A stretch of 45,000 nucleotides of DNA from Bolinopsis microptera (GCF_026151205.1 NC_087075.1:5920858-5965857); one strand, 5' to 3'. Counted from the first letter of the stretch, positions 11,261-22,915 are shown. The notes: generated by a model from the letters alone, not told the origin. Numbers and translations are program-made.

Positions 11261-11755
11261 AGAGCACCTGTCACTCTGCCCGATCCGTGTTATTTGGCTG
11301 AAATTGTCCTGCAGGAATTCGACAAATTCTTCCAGCTTCCCTGAAAAATTGAATTGACGATTTCATTATCCATTTGCCATTATCATGATAAGTTGATTTG
11401 TAATTGAAGCAATTGTAACCTGATTTGGCATAATAATGCGTTTGTATCTTCTTATTTGTCCGTGGAAAATGATCGATGAGCGATGGAACTATATGAAACA
11501 AATTGAGCCTACACTATAAAATTAAAATAGGGTGCATGATTAAGGTAGACTTAAGACTTTATCAATATCGTAGTCGTACCCATACCTAAATCATTGTAGA
11601 AATGTATTTTATATGATCCTGCGACGGGATTTCTTTGGTATTTTATTTCAATATCAAAGTCACTGAATCGAAACCTAAGATCAGCTTCACAGTTTTCCGT
11701 GTCACAGTTGATATATTCTTTCCCTGAATAAATGAAAGCATAACTGCATAAATAC

Positions 11756-11853
11756 TTGATTCACGATGTCAATCCTTCGCATCTCGCCGATCTGTGGTTG
11801 CGAGAAGCATTATTGGATGCGCGCGCGCGACCCAGTAGTGCATCGCGCTACAA
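11756..11853. mobile_element. TTG...CAA MITE (family 2), 9-bp target duplication
   Basis: The element starts TTGATTCACGATGTCAATCC and ends GATGCATCGCGCTACAA-like (GTGCATCGCGCTACAA). Both sides carry CATAAATAC (11747-11755 and 11854-11862). The terminal inverted repeats are imperfect. The same element is at 13794-13897 in copy B and, inverted, at 28680-28839. Confidence 0.75.
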
Positions 11854-11984
11854 CATAAATACTAAATAATAAACACAATCACATCGATTCGTAAAACAAA
11901 TTATTGCTCGCGTGACGGTGCAAAAGATAAAGCTTATTTTATAAATAAACTTAAACTTCTCAGTATCCTATAATTAGTATAATT

Positions 11985-12578
11985 AGGTAGTGCGCCATCG
12001 ACAGTGAGCCGCGCGTGCCGACTGTGAGATGGTTTTTTAGCGCTAATTTCGGCCAGCACAATTTTCTTCAAACAAATAGATATTAAGTATTCTTCCCGAC
12101 CTCTGATTGCAACAAAAATTGGTAAGCTTACTCATAGACTTACAAGAAATGTGTCCGAAAAGTTTAAAGCATATCCAACCATCAAACATTATGTTACAGC
12201 TAAAAGCAACGTATTTTGCCCCATTTTGATCACTATATCAACTCCGATATCCACCAAATTTTTCGGACAGTTGTAAAAGCCCTATTGGAAGATCGTCACA
12301 AATTTTCAGAATGATCTCATTCAAGGAACTGAAGATATATCCAAATAATACGACAAAAATCAACGAATTTGGTCAAATTTGGGCAAATTACGCGACTTTT
12401 ACAGCTAATTTTGCTCCAAAAGCCGCGCACCATCAAATATGGCACCTAGGCAAAACTCACTGATCTTTTCAAAAAGGTATGACAAATTTGGTATTGTGAA
12501 AATTCTCACAGTCTCTAGAAAACAATGGTACAAAAATTTTTAAAATCCGAGCAAGTTTATTTTTATGGTGCACCTCCT
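11985..12578. mobile_element. 594-bp non-autonomous DNA transposon with 9-bp target duplication
   Basis: The ends are inverted repeats: AGGTAGTGCGCCATCG on the left, and AGGAGGTGCACCATAA when the right end is reverse-complemented. AGTATAATT flanks both sides (11976-11984 and 12579-12587) and occurs once at the matching place in copy B (14020-14028), which is the empty site. The interior has no long reading frame, so it must have been moved by a transposase from elsewhere. Confidence 0.92.
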
Positions 12579-12668
12579 AGTATAATTGTGTTTCAGACTT
12601 GTTAAAGATAACTTAAACTAGTACAATTTTTAAGTCCACGTAGATAAATAAGTAGGTAAGTAAGTAAT

Positions 12669-13307
12669 CAACCGTAAGCATTTGGAAACCCCCCTCCCCC
12701 CGGCTGATTAGGTACGTAATATGTGAACGGCCCCTATATACTAAAAGTAACTTCTTAATACCTATATAATCTGGTATGCGGAAAAGCACAGTTCCTTCTA
12801 GGGGAACAGTTGAGTGGAACATCATCTTGACATAGTGTGTTGGTTGGTGCCGACAGGGTTCCCAGAACGCCAGATCTCTCGCATAGGGGCTTTTATTCCC
12901 TTGGCCTTTCATTGGGTCTTTACCTGGGGAAGCGTCAGTCATTATATTTATACTGATCACGGAATCGAAGGAAGAAAACTACTACTAGTAGTATTAATTA
13001 GTTTTCTTTGTCATACGTTGTATGACGCGCCGCGCACGAGTGTGCGGCTCCCCCTGTATCGTAAAATCTCTATAGTGAAACGACATTGGGGGTCACGACG
13101 TGATACAAAGTTTTTTTATTCTCCAAGTACTTAATAAACACAAAACAATAATTCCATTTCTGATTTCTAATTGTACAAAATGGCTCATTAAAGTCCCACC
13201 ATTAATGGTGATCCATAGGCATATGTATTTGGTATTTGTCCGAGATGTTCATTGCAATCAGTGCTGTCTCTCCAATGACCTCACTTGGAGAGACTTTAAG
13301 GGATACT
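12669..13307. other. Spacer between duplicated segments
   Basis: No exon recognised. A family-1 MITE occupies 13008-13108; the rest is unassigned. Confidence 0.5.
13008..13108. mobile_element. TTGT hairpin MITE (family 1), copy 1
   Basis: The element begins TTGTCATACGTTGTATGAC, itself a hairpin, and ends CACGACGTGATACAA. In the middle is CCGCGCACGAGTGTGCGG, another hairpin. It is flanked by AGTTTTCT (13000-13007) and AGTTTTTT (13109-13116), an 8-bp target duplication with one mismatch. No coding capacity. Confidence 0.85.
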
Positions 13308-14102
13308 GAGCACCTGTCACTCTGCCCAATCCGTGTTATCTGGCTGAAATTGTCCTGCAGGAATTCGACAAATTCTTCCAGCTTCCCTGAAAAATTGAAT
13401 TGACGATTTCATTATCCATTTGCCATTATCATGATAAGTTGATTTGTAATTGAAGCAATTGTAACCTGATTTGGCATAATAATGCGTTTGTATCTTCTTA
13501 TTTGTCCGTGGAAAATGATCGATGAGCGATGGAACTGTATGAAACAAATTGAGCCTACACTATAAAATTAAAATAGGGTGCATGATTAAGGTAGACTTAA
13601 GACTTTATCAATATCGTAGTCGTACCCATACCTAAATCATTGTAGAAATGTATTTTATATGATCCTGCGACGGGATTTCTTTGGTATTTTATTTCAATAT
13701 CAAAGTCACTGAATCGAAACCTAAGATCAGCTTCACAGTTTTCCGTGTCACAGTTGATATATTCTTTCCCTGAATAAATGAAAGCATAAATACTTGATTC
13801 ACGATGTCAATCCTTCGCATCTCGCCGATCTGTGGTTGCGAGAAGCATTATTGGATGCGCTCGCGCGACCCAGTACTAGTAGTGCATCGCGCTACAACAT
13901 AAATACTAAATAATAAACACAATCATATCGATTCGTAAAACAAATTATTGCTCGCGTGACGGTGCAAAAGATAAAGCTTATTTTATAAATAAACTTAAAC
14001 TTCTCAGTATCCTATAATTAGTATAATTGTGTTTCAGACTTGTTAAAGATAACTAGTACAATTTTTAAGTCCACGTAGATAAATAAGTAGGTTAGTAAGT
14101 AA
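13308..14102. repeat. Duplicated segment, copy B (empty-site version)
   Basis: Direct copy of 11263-12668 without the 594-bp insertion. It carries the family-2 MITE at 13794-13897, so that MITE landed before the duplication and the 594-bp element after it. Confidence 0.93.
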
Positions 14103-14839
14103 TTAAATAATTAATTAGCCATGTAATAGTAATACAGAGTAGCTAACCTCTATAATATATAAACAATAACATTAGGGAAACAGGTTTTTTACTTACGTGA
14201 TCTCAGTCTCACTAACGAGAAGGTGACTCTAAAACATAAAAGCTCCCAACAGTAGCAACGCTTTAAAGTTAAACATCATTTCATCTGCTGCACATATTGT
14301 AGATAATTAGAATTGTAGATAATAATATTGTAGATAATTAGAATTAAAATAAGGATCAATACAAATGACAATCGGTTCATCATATCGTTAGACTTAGATA
14401 CAAAATTCTATTTCTATAATAACTGGATCGACCAAAAATTATTTTTGTCGCATCTTTATGCTTTAAATCACGGCTGAGGATGATCGTTGATGCAAAATCT
14501 ATCAGCTGCTATGCCTATACTTATAGGCAATAAAACGATTTATACTGCAATCAGAAGACTTAAAATTGACTTTGAGGGTACTAGCTCAATGAATAACATG
14601 TATTGATGCTTTTCATACAAACAAGTTAAAACAAATTCTTTATGCCGTGCATCCTGGGTTTGGACAGGATATGCCCGCTTAAAATACTTCCATCGTGTTA
14701 CACTACATAATTCTCAATAAATAACATGTATGTTAAATGATCATCGTGTGTCTTAAATGATCATTTCAGGTTTATAACTACGAGTACATGTGCTCCAAAT
14801 TCTGAGGTGCTCTAGGTTGAGATTTTAGACGGGTATCAC

Positions 14840-14955
14840 TTGTATCACGTTGCGACCCCCACGGTCGTTTCACGGTCGTTTCACACTTTTATCGTTTTGA
14901 CGATACAGGGGGAGCCGCGCACTTCGTGCGCGGCGGGTCATACAACGTATGACAA
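14840..14955. mobile_element. TTGT hairpin MITE (family 1), copy 2
   Basis: Reverse orientation relative to copy 1. It starts TTGTATCACGTTGCGACC and ends CATACAACGTATGACAA. A perfect 8-bp target duplication, GGTATCAC, lies at 14832-14839 and 14956-14963. The central hairpin is GCCGCGCACTTCGTGCGCGG. Confidence 0.92.
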
Positions 14956-15651
14956 GGTATCACCCGTCGAATGATCACCGTTGATGCAAAATCCACCGAT
15001 TAAACTGAGCACCAATTTAACCGCATGAAATGAGACGCGAGGAGAAGCTGCCTTTATGAATAATATGCATTTAAAGACACAATTACCCTAATTATTACAA
15101 TTACCCTAATTATTACAATAACCCTAATTGCAATTACCCTAATATAATACCTAGCTTGCTATTAAATTAACTATTATATCTTAGATTCTTATTATATCTT
15201 AGATTCTTATTCCGGTGAGATTGTCTATTGTTAATGGACTAGCCCGGCGCGCGCGCTACTTTGTAGCACTTCCCTCGGGCAATATTTCGGGCAACATTTC
15301 GAGAAGAAAGTAGCGCGCGGCGCGCGCTACTTCGAAGAAATTTAGACGAGTAACTATACAACATTAACATTCGTCAACTGGTGAGACTAAGACTGGAGGA
15401 TCTGAATCACGTCATAAGTTGTTAACAATGATTATGAACAGTTGAATTATTGAGATCGTGTTAAGCGAGCCTGTACTGGGCGGACACGTGCGAAGCGCAG
15501 GTCCCCACCTCATGGCCCCGAAGGTGAGGTTGCATTTGCAACGTGAGACAAGCAGAGGTGGCCAAGAGCGATACAAAATACATTCTGACATCAAGATTTT
15601 ATTTGTATTCAAGAAAAAAACGCTCGACATAACTTAAAGTTAACGGGTGTT

Positions 15652-15745
15652 GTAGCATGTAGGTTTACAACCTACCAGGACGCGCGCCGAGTTGGACTCG
15701 TCGACGGACTCGACGGTCCTGATTGGAACAAATATGGTACTGGTA
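15652..15745. repeat. Dispersed multi-hairpin repeat, copy 1
   Basis: About 90 bp beginning CATGTAGGTTTACAACCTAC (a hairpin), then GGACGCGCGCCGAGTTGGAC, then CGACGGTCCTGATTGGAAC. It matches 18836-18912 in inverse orientation. The element edges and a target duplication were not found. Just downstream, 15757-15830 matches 33411-33470 in inverse orientation (GATTCGGAATTAGCGTCC core). Confidence 0.7.
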
Positions 15746-16290
15746 GGTTGAAACCAACTTCAATCGATGTCAGATGTATTTTCGGACGCTAATTCCGAAT
15801 CACCCCCATGACATAGGGTTAAAATGACCGTATAATATAATAGTATAGTATAATATTAATAGTATAGGGAAGTTAGTATAATTTCTCGTTAGGGTTAGGA
15901 TTTCAGCATATGATTTTGTTAAGGATTGGGTTAGGGTTAGGGTTGAGCTCAGATTAGAATTTCAGGGTTTTGAATAATCGTTCAGGGCCAGCTAGAGAAC
16001 GGGTTGAAGAAGTCACGTGACAGTAGAGTGTAGATGGTTGAGTGATTAATCATCATCCCAAATAAAACGAACTATAATTCATTGTTAATAAAATTCAAAG
16101 AGTTGAAATAAAACTCAAAGAGATGAAATAAATGTGACTTTTTCCATTTTCGTTAATTCTGCCAAGATTTCCAGACGTCCGGATGTTAAAAAAACCCCTC
16201 CCCCTGTCCCATGTCCGGATTTGTCCGAAATTCCAAAACCACCCCTCCCTAGGGCCGGCCCTTTTATATATAATAATAAGTAGATGGCCC

Positions 16291-16386
16291 TTATATCACG
16301 TCGTGACCCCATTGTCGTTTCAGTAAGTGTATCGTGAATACGATACAGCCGCGCACTTCAGACACTACGTCTACAACGTATGACAA
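16291..16386. mobile_element. TTGT hairpin MITE (family 1), copy 3, degenerate
   Basis: Starts TTATATCACGTCGTGACC and ends CTACAACGTATGACAA, flanked by GATGGCCC (16283-16290) and AATGGCCC (16387-16394), an 8-bp target duplication with one mismatch. The central GC hairpin has decayed. Confidence 0.82.
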
Positions 16387-17269
16387 AATGGCCCCAAACC
16401 TACAAGTTTCGTTTTATTACCATAATTATTTGGAATATTGAAGAATCAGAGCGAATTAATTAAATTTAGAATTTAAAGCTGCTAATTGGAAAAGTAATAC
16501 AAACGTGCCGTATTGTCTTATCAATATCACTCCTTCACCTTGCGCCATACAAATTCTAATCCGACCTAGAATAAGAAAGCACGTGAAGTGTGGAGTTCAC
16601 AATGGTCCCCAAGGACTCGGAGCAACTGAAATAAATTTTATTTAGAATATTGAAGGATTGCAGAGCGGGGAAGTTTCTGAATAAAAACGTGCCGTATTGT
16701 CTTCTAACTCCTCGTGTCATGTGGAGTGAGTAGTCAGCTGGAAGTTCTATAAAACCCAGGTGCAGCGCCCTACTCATTGTTTGCACGTGCAACGCCCTCC
16801 CCTGCATTGTTTGCACCTGAATTGCACTAGCTCTTGCTCAAGATAACTTACTTATAGAAGGTTGACATTGATGAGGGAGAACCACGACATTTTTATTATT
16901 CAGTTCCGCTCTATCTTATCAGAGCTGGGTCTTTACGATAATTTATTTAACGTCAGATTCCGACGTAAGGTTTGAATCTTTAACGTCGATTATCTATGTA
17001 TTTTAGATTAACCTCCCACTGAGAAGAGTAAAATCTTTTGATGAACCCTAACTTTAACCCAATTCCAATCTTTGACTTTAGTCAAAACATTTACCAAAAC
17101 TCTTTGACTTTATAATTATAAATTAACGAATAATTTGACATACTTTCTTTTCTGATTTCAACTGCCGACATTATTTAGATATTCACACGCTTTGAAAAAA
17201 ATAGCGGGATTTTATATCAAAATGATACAAAATTACTTATTAATATTACTTTATTACTATTAGGTAGCA

Positions 17270-18568
17270 ATGCGACAAATACTAGCGTTGGTACAGGTAA
17301 TAGTTGTGTTAACCTTTGTTGACGCTGAAAATGAAGCTGTGGTGCCAAGCAGGTGGCACTCGTTGGAAGATCAAGATAGCGGGTATAGTCTACTTCTTGC
17401 AGAAATAGGAGACGAGATGTTCACCTTACTGATTACTGCATATAATGCGAGTAGTGTCATCCAGGATATGTGTAACTCTGCAGAATACAGTGTTGTATTA
17501 CCTGCTAATGAAATATTCCCAAATGAAAAGTTGCATGAGTTCCCCTGCATCTACGCCTCGGCCTATGGATTATTCAATCACTGTGCCGAAAATTATGAGG
17601 CTAATTCTGTCTGGGCCTTCAAATGTTTCGAAAGTGATGACAACAGCAGAGACCCGGAGCTGATTGGAGCAGGTCTTTACTTCCTGAATACCAGAACACA
17701 AGAGATAGAGAAGGGGAGAGAAGGTCTGCTGGTTGTCTACTTTAGTGATCAAAGTGCAGAACATGAGACTGACGAATGGCTATCTGGTAGTGGTACTGTC
17801 TGTGATGACAAATTTAATGACCACGCAGCAAATCTATCTTGCCAGTACCTTGGATACGAATACGCTGAGGAGTGGGGGAGCGGCAGACAATTTATCCCTG
17901 CTAGTATCCTGGAGGAGTACAACATAGATATATTGGTGGATGACGTATATTGTGATGAAAGCAAAGCCAACATAATGGACTGTGAAGCTGACGTATTGGA
18001 AGGACACGACTGTAGCAGTAATGAGAATCTGTGGTTAAGGTGTGCTAGCAACAGCCCGGAACCAGCATGGGAGTTCGAACAAGCCTACCTGATGAAGTAC
18101 CAAGACGATGCACTCTCTTACGGATTTGAGGGACTCATCCTTGTAACTCTCCGAGACAGAAACAACCCGGAAGTTTCGCAAACTGGCACTGTTTGTGATG
18201 ACTCTTTTAACGACCACGCTGCTAATCTGTCCTGCCAGTATCTGGGATACAAATACGCTGAGGCATGGGGAAGTGAGCCACAGAACGACAACTACATTCC
18301 ATACCACATTTATGAATTTTTGAAGGACCCTCCCATATTGGTAGACGATGTGCAGTGTGATGAGTGGACAACTAGCATTATGGAATGTGAGGCCCGCTTC
18401 ATAAACCATGACTGCAGCAGATCGGAGAATCTCTGGTTGAAATGCAGTATTGAGGAGGACGAGGAAAAGAAGGACGAGGAAAAGGAGGAAGAGGTGGAGG
18501 GAGGAGAACAAGGACTGGAGTTGGAGTTCGGAGGAGCTATTATTTTATTTATTTATTTGCTGTTTTAG
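17270..18568 (+). CDS. Secreted or membrane-anchored protein with two SRCR domains
   Basis: A 432-residue uninterrupted frame. The signal peptide is residues 1-19 (MRQILALVQVIVVLTFVDA). Two scavenger receptor cysteine-rich domains lie at about 148-258 and 285-392, each with GTVCDD.FNDHAANLSCQYLGY, then LVDDV.CD, then HDC and NLW(L)(R/K)C, six cysteines per domain. Residues 60-120 contain FPCIY...FNHC...WAFKC, which could be a decayed third domain. A highly acidic/lysine stretch (395-413) precedes a short hydrophobic end (about 419-432), compatible with a GPI-anchor signal or a very short membrane segment. SRCR domains mediate extracellular protein binding, often in innate recognition; the ligand here is unknown. 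The coding part has no intron. A possible acceptor (TTACTATTAG) just before the ATG at 17270 may end an intron in the 5' untranslated region. Confidence 0.9.
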   Translation: MRQILALVQVIVVLTFVDAENEAVVPSRWHSLEDQDSGYSLLLAEIGDEMFTLLITAYNASSVIQDMCNSAEYSVVLPANEIFPNEKLHEFPCIYASAYGLFNHCAENYEANSVWAFKCFESDDNSRDPELIGAGLYFLNTRTQEIEKGREGLLVVYFSDQSAEHETDEWLSGSGTVCDDKFNDHAANLSCQYLGYEYAEEWGSGRQFIPASILEEYNIDILVDDVYCDESKANIMDCEADVLEGHDCSSNENLWLRCASNSPEPAWEFEQAYLMKYQDDALSYGFEGLILVTLRDRNNPEVSQTGTVCDDSFNDHAANLSCQYLGYKYAEAWGSEPQNDNYIPYHIYEFLKDPPILVDDVQCDEWTTSIMECEARFINHDCSRSENLWLKCSIEEDEEKKDEEKEEEVEGGEQGLELEFGGAIILFIYLLF

Positions 18569-19084
18569 CTACGCTGCAGCATGGCCATCAATTGAAATTA
18601 CCACCCTTATGCTTTACTTCGGTCTTCGGACAACCATGGCTACATACCTAGTTACGCTGTAACCGGCACTTACATAACAGGAAACCGAAGGATCAAGTAC
18701 TAAGGCTAGCGACAGTTAAGGTGTTATACCACATTTTCTTCGCCCGAAGCTTCGCTGTATTGATCATGTACAGCTCCTCATTTAACCCCCACACACAATT
18801 TCTCTTAACGGGTGATACTCGTAAAATATTTGTTCCATATATTTGTTCCATATATCAGGACCGTCGACGAGTTCAACTCGGCGCGCGTCCTAGTAGGTTA
18901 TAAACCTACATGATTTCTCGAGCATTCGATGACGTCGTTCAGATGTTGCCCCGGACCAAGTGTCATGAGATCCCTGGTGTCCAACACTACAGCACTCCAC
19001 GACAGTTTCTCTACCGTATCAACCTGAATGATTAAACATACAGAAGGAATTATAGTCGGATCCCAACCGTTCTAAAAGGCTATC
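18569..19084. other. 3' flank of the SRCR gene and spacer
   Basis: No coding exon seen and no canonical AATAAA close to the stop. It contains the dispersed repeat at 18836-18912. Confidence 0.5.
18836..18912. repeat. Dispersed multi-hairpin repeat, copy 2
   Basis: Inverse match of 15652-15745: CCATATATCAGGACCGTCGA, then CGCGCGTCCTAGTAGG, then TTATAAACCTACATG. The stem GTAGGTT...AACCTAC is kept. Confidence 0.7.
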
Positions 19085-21690
19085 TCGTTAGCTTTTCGTG
19101 TTAAAAGCGATTTCTCAACGGTTATCACCTCTCTAGATGATTCTTAAAACATTTGGACTTCATGGCAAGGTTGAAATACATGCAATGAGGGCGTTTTCGG
19201 CCACACCCTTTTTCAGGGTTTCGCGGTCACTCGAATTATTGTTTTTCAGCCCAGGAAGGTCTTAAAGACTATTCCGATACACCAAAATGTGCCTATTAGC
19301 CACATTTATATACAACTTATGAAGCAACATATACCTTAAAATGCTTTGTTTCGGAAATATGACCGAAAAACGGTTTTTGGCTTGACGCAGTTCATAATTT
19401 CCGTGATTTTTGGCATTTCCGCCTAGGAAGGTCGTAGAGACTATTCTGATACACCAAAATGTGCCTAATAGCCACATTTATATACAACTTATGTAGCAAC
19501 ATATACCCTAGAAGGCTTATTTTCGGAAATGTGGCTGAAAAACGGATTTTTGTCGAGCAAACAATGACAATATTCACAAATGGGCTATTGGACTGTTAAC
19601 TAGAGCAACATGAGCAACACAGCATTTGTCACAAGATGTAAGATGACTCACTTTGTGTCCAGAAACACCTACAAAAATTGGAGAATGATTTACTTTATTG
19701 GGCATCTCTTTTAATGGGCCAGGCCAGCAGCATATTTGTGTCTTACGAAATGGCAATTTTTCAAAATTACGGTTTCTTTAGTAAAGGTCAATGGGTCAGT
19801 TACAAACAGCAAATTGTTCGCAATTGCCGACTCATGCACATCATATACTCAAAAACGCTCACATTAGGAGTCATTAGTAAATAACTAATACATGATTTGT
19901 GAAAACTCCAACAATTTTTCCTTGGTAAAAATTTAAATAAAATGTGTGACGTGCCAGACCAAAATTCAACTTCAAACTTTTTATTTATTCATGCCATGAA
20001 ACCATAATGAGTTATGTGCCCATCCTTGGAGAACCCGGCGAATGTCCTTGCTGTACGGCAGTGTTAAACAAGGAATTGAAACCGAGGGGTTCCGTTCAGG
20101 CCCTTCACACTTTGTTTCTGTCTAGTTCTAATGTACCGTCACAATAGTGACTTTAATATATGTACCAAGAATACCAGACCTAAAATAAATCGGCACTGGA
20201 TCCGGATCAGATTGTTGCTTGACCGCTGACCAGTACCCCACTTTTTAATTATGATTGATTTCGCTGCTTCGACCAATGTTGGTCTGTAATCCCTGGATTG
20301 AGATTTGTTGGCCGCAATTTAATTTAGCTAATTTCTTATAATACCGCAGTGGTCTGGTTCCCACTTCAGAATGACCCCATATTCTTTTTTTCAGTCGCAT
20401 AGATTTTCCCATCGTTTGATAATGTGTGTCAACTGTCATTCCCTCGTTTTTTAATCAAGTGGTGACTGGCTATTTCTTCTGTTATTACAGCTGTGAGCTG
20501 CCTCGAGATCTTATCTGGGGCATGGGCACAAATACTAGAACATTAGAAGATTAGAACTGTAATTCTAGAACTTCAGATTAAGGTTACTTGGCAGAATAGC
20601 ATTAGCAGGGTTCTCAATCCAGGGATTACAGACCAATATTGGTCGAGGCAGTGAAGTCAATTATGATTATAAAGTGGGGTACTTATACTGGTCAGTGGTC
20701 AAGCGTCAATCAAGCCCGGATCCAGTGCCGATTTATTTTAGGTCCGGTATTCATGGAACATATATCATGGTTTCATGGCATGAATAAATAAAAAGTTTGA
20801 AGTTGAATTTTGGTCTGGCACGTCACACATTTTATTTAAATTGGTACCAAGGAAAAATTGTTGGAGTTTTCACAAATCATGTATTAGTTATTTACTAATG
20901 ACTCCTAATGTGAGCGTTTTTGAGTATATGATGTGCATAAGTCGGCAATTGCGAACAATTTGCTGTTTGCAACTGACCCATTGACCTTTACTAAAGAAAC
21001 CGTAATTTTGAAAAATTGCCATTTCGTAAGACACAAATATGCTGCTGGCCTGGCCCATTAAAAGAGATGCCCAATAAAGTAGATCATTCTCCAATTTTTG
21101 TAGGTGTTTCTGGACACAAAGTGAGTCATCTTACATCTTGTGACAAATGCTGTGTTGCTCATGTTGCTCTAGTTAACAGTCCAATAGCCCATTTGTGAAT
21201 ATTGTCATTGTTTGCTCGACAAAAATCCGTTTTTCAGCCACATTTCCGAAAATAAGCCTTCTAGGGTATATGTTGCTACATAAGTTGTATATAAATGTGG
21301 CTATTAGGCACATTTTGGTGTATCAGAATAGTCTCTACGACCTTCCTAGGCGGAAATGCCAAAAATCACGGAAATTATGAACTGCGTCAAGCCAAAAACC
21401 GTTTTTCGGCCATATTTCCGAAACAAAGCATTTTAAGGTATATGTTGCTTCATAAGTTGTATATAAATGAGGCTATTAGGCACATTTTGGTGTATCGGAA
21501 TAGTCTTTAAGACCTTCCTGGGCTGAAATACAATAATTCGAGTGACCGCGAAACCCTGAAAAAGGGTGTGGCCGAAAACGCCCTCATTGCATGTATTTCA
21601 ACCTTGCCATGAAGTCCAAATGTTTTAAGAATCATCTAGAGAGGTGATAACCGTCGAGAAATCGCTTTTAACACGAAAAGCTAACGAGAT
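19085..21690. mobile_element. 2.6-kb foldback palindrome P1
   Basis: The left arm (19085 to about 20306) is the inverse of the right arm (about 20620-21690), around a loop of about 300 bp. The outermost matching word is ATCTCGTTAGCTTTTCGTG. Divergence between arms is low. The left arm carries about 150 bp (20006-20155) that the right arm lacks. Each arm holds two copies of a module of about 180 bp with the core TTTATATACAACTTATGAAG (19306 and 19480). Small mirrored reading frames in both arms have no known domain. I found no target duplication at the outer ends and no transposase. Confidence 0.88.
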
Positions 21691-22360
21691 TCCGTTTCGT
21701 CTCGGACTATTAATTTAATGTAGTCGGAGGAGTCCTAACTCTCCTCACGTCCGAAAATGGCGTTTCTCTTGTATCAAATATAAAGTAATTTGCCGTTCTT
21801 AACTTTTACAAAGTATTAACTTGGGTCTTTCTTGCACCACTACCAGTTCATTAGTGAAATGCGGAATAGTAAAAAAGTAAAAACTAAATACAGGGCTGCT
21901 CGATCTCCACATTGTATGTAAATACATGAAGGAGAACACGTGATCCAATCTTGTTTGCCATTTTAGAATCATTTAATTGTTCAGGGGCATCGTAATTAGG
22001 CCAGATGAACTGAATTTCAGAAAATGTACTATTATATATATATATAAGTATAGCAAACAAGTATATTACAACAAGTATATTACCATGTAATTCAGTTTGA
22101 CGAGTGAATGCTATGACAACGAATATTGTATAGCTCAACAGTTCTGTGAATTCAATATTTTTCTATATTCGTAAAGCGTTTAAATGTTTAAGCGAGAAAA
22201 GGGTCAGACAAGGCTCTGACGAAGTTTTTTAGTTTGCTGCCACGTGGTTTTCAAGTTGTATTGCGGATTTATTTATTTATGGAAATATTCGGAATCCATT
22301 TTTCAACGAAATGGGTCAATGACCACGGAAATTATGCTTTACAGTACGTGGGTTACTACA
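21691..22360. other. Gene-free spacer
   Basis: AT-rich; includes a short TA run near 22033. No exon or element recognised. Confidence 0.5.
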
Positions 22361-22915
22361 TGATTTGATTTGATTTGAAACTTTTACAAATAGTACATTA
22401 TACAATACAGCAAAGAGAATTAAAAATATACGACATTATTATCATGAGGCATTTTGTTGGGTAAAAGTTGTAGTCCATATTGTATAAATACTAAAAGCAT
22501 GGTTAAGTGGTACAAGTTCTGGGGGTATACGTATTACAAGTAATAGTTCTACTCCCAGACTCACTAACACCACCTCCATCTAAACACACAAAATGTATCT
22601 AAAACGCGCAAATTTAGAATTATCAAAATAAATAGTATAGTGTTACATAATGTATCCATGACTTGACTCATAATGCGCGAAAAATTGCGTGCATATCATC
22701 ACACAGCGCTGAAAAGCAAGATTACATTCTGATATAAAGTTCGCGTAATCCAGTTAAGTAGATTTACTGAGGACTGCACTAGGGTCAAATCATGGCGACA
22801 TAACGTAAATGTTATTTAATAAATTTATTTTTATATTATAGTTGTTATATTCAGTATCGTGACCGATCTATCAGTGGCGGGGGCCCACATATAAATATCA
22901 TTTGCACTCATTAAC

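Larger units (their letters stand above)
11263..12668. repeat. Duplicated segment, copy A (with inserted transposon)
   Basis: From GAGCACCTGTCACTCTGCC to AAATAAGTAGGTAAG this segment matches 13308-14102 in direct orientation almost base for base, apart from a 594-bp insertion at 11985-12578 and a few small indels. No host gene is visible; the 76-residue minus frame at 11271-11501 recurs in copy B only because the DNA is duplicated. Confidence 0.93.
14103..17269. other. Gene-free stretch with small mobile elements
   Basis: No coding exon seen. Contents listed separately: family-1 MITEs at 14840-14955 and 16291-16386, and a dispersed repeat at 15652-15745. In addition there is a short ACCCTAATTATTACAATT tandem near 15085-15140, and GC-rich inverted words (GCGCGCGCTACTTTG and AAAGTAGCGCGC) between 15240 and 15345. 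Telomere-like TTAGGGTTAGGG occurs near 15930. Very short reading frames here have no domain signature. Confidence 0.6.

Noticed and set aside
11271-11501. A 76-residue minus frame repeated at 13317-13547 as a conserved gene pair
   Set aside because: The identity is explained by duplication of the whole 0.8-kb DNA segment, including non-coding parts and a MITE.
11830-12050. Possible SINE or tRNA-derived sequence in the GC-rich GCGCGCGACCCAGTAGTGC segment
   Set aside because: I could not match A-box and B-box consensus at proper spacing; inverted ends and 8-9 bp target duplications favour a DNA-type MITE.
19262-21510. Mirrored small frames with the same protein in both arms of P1
   Set aside because: They follow from the inverted repeat. 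No known domain, no splice or promoter evidence, and similar frames in the module repeats differ by indels.
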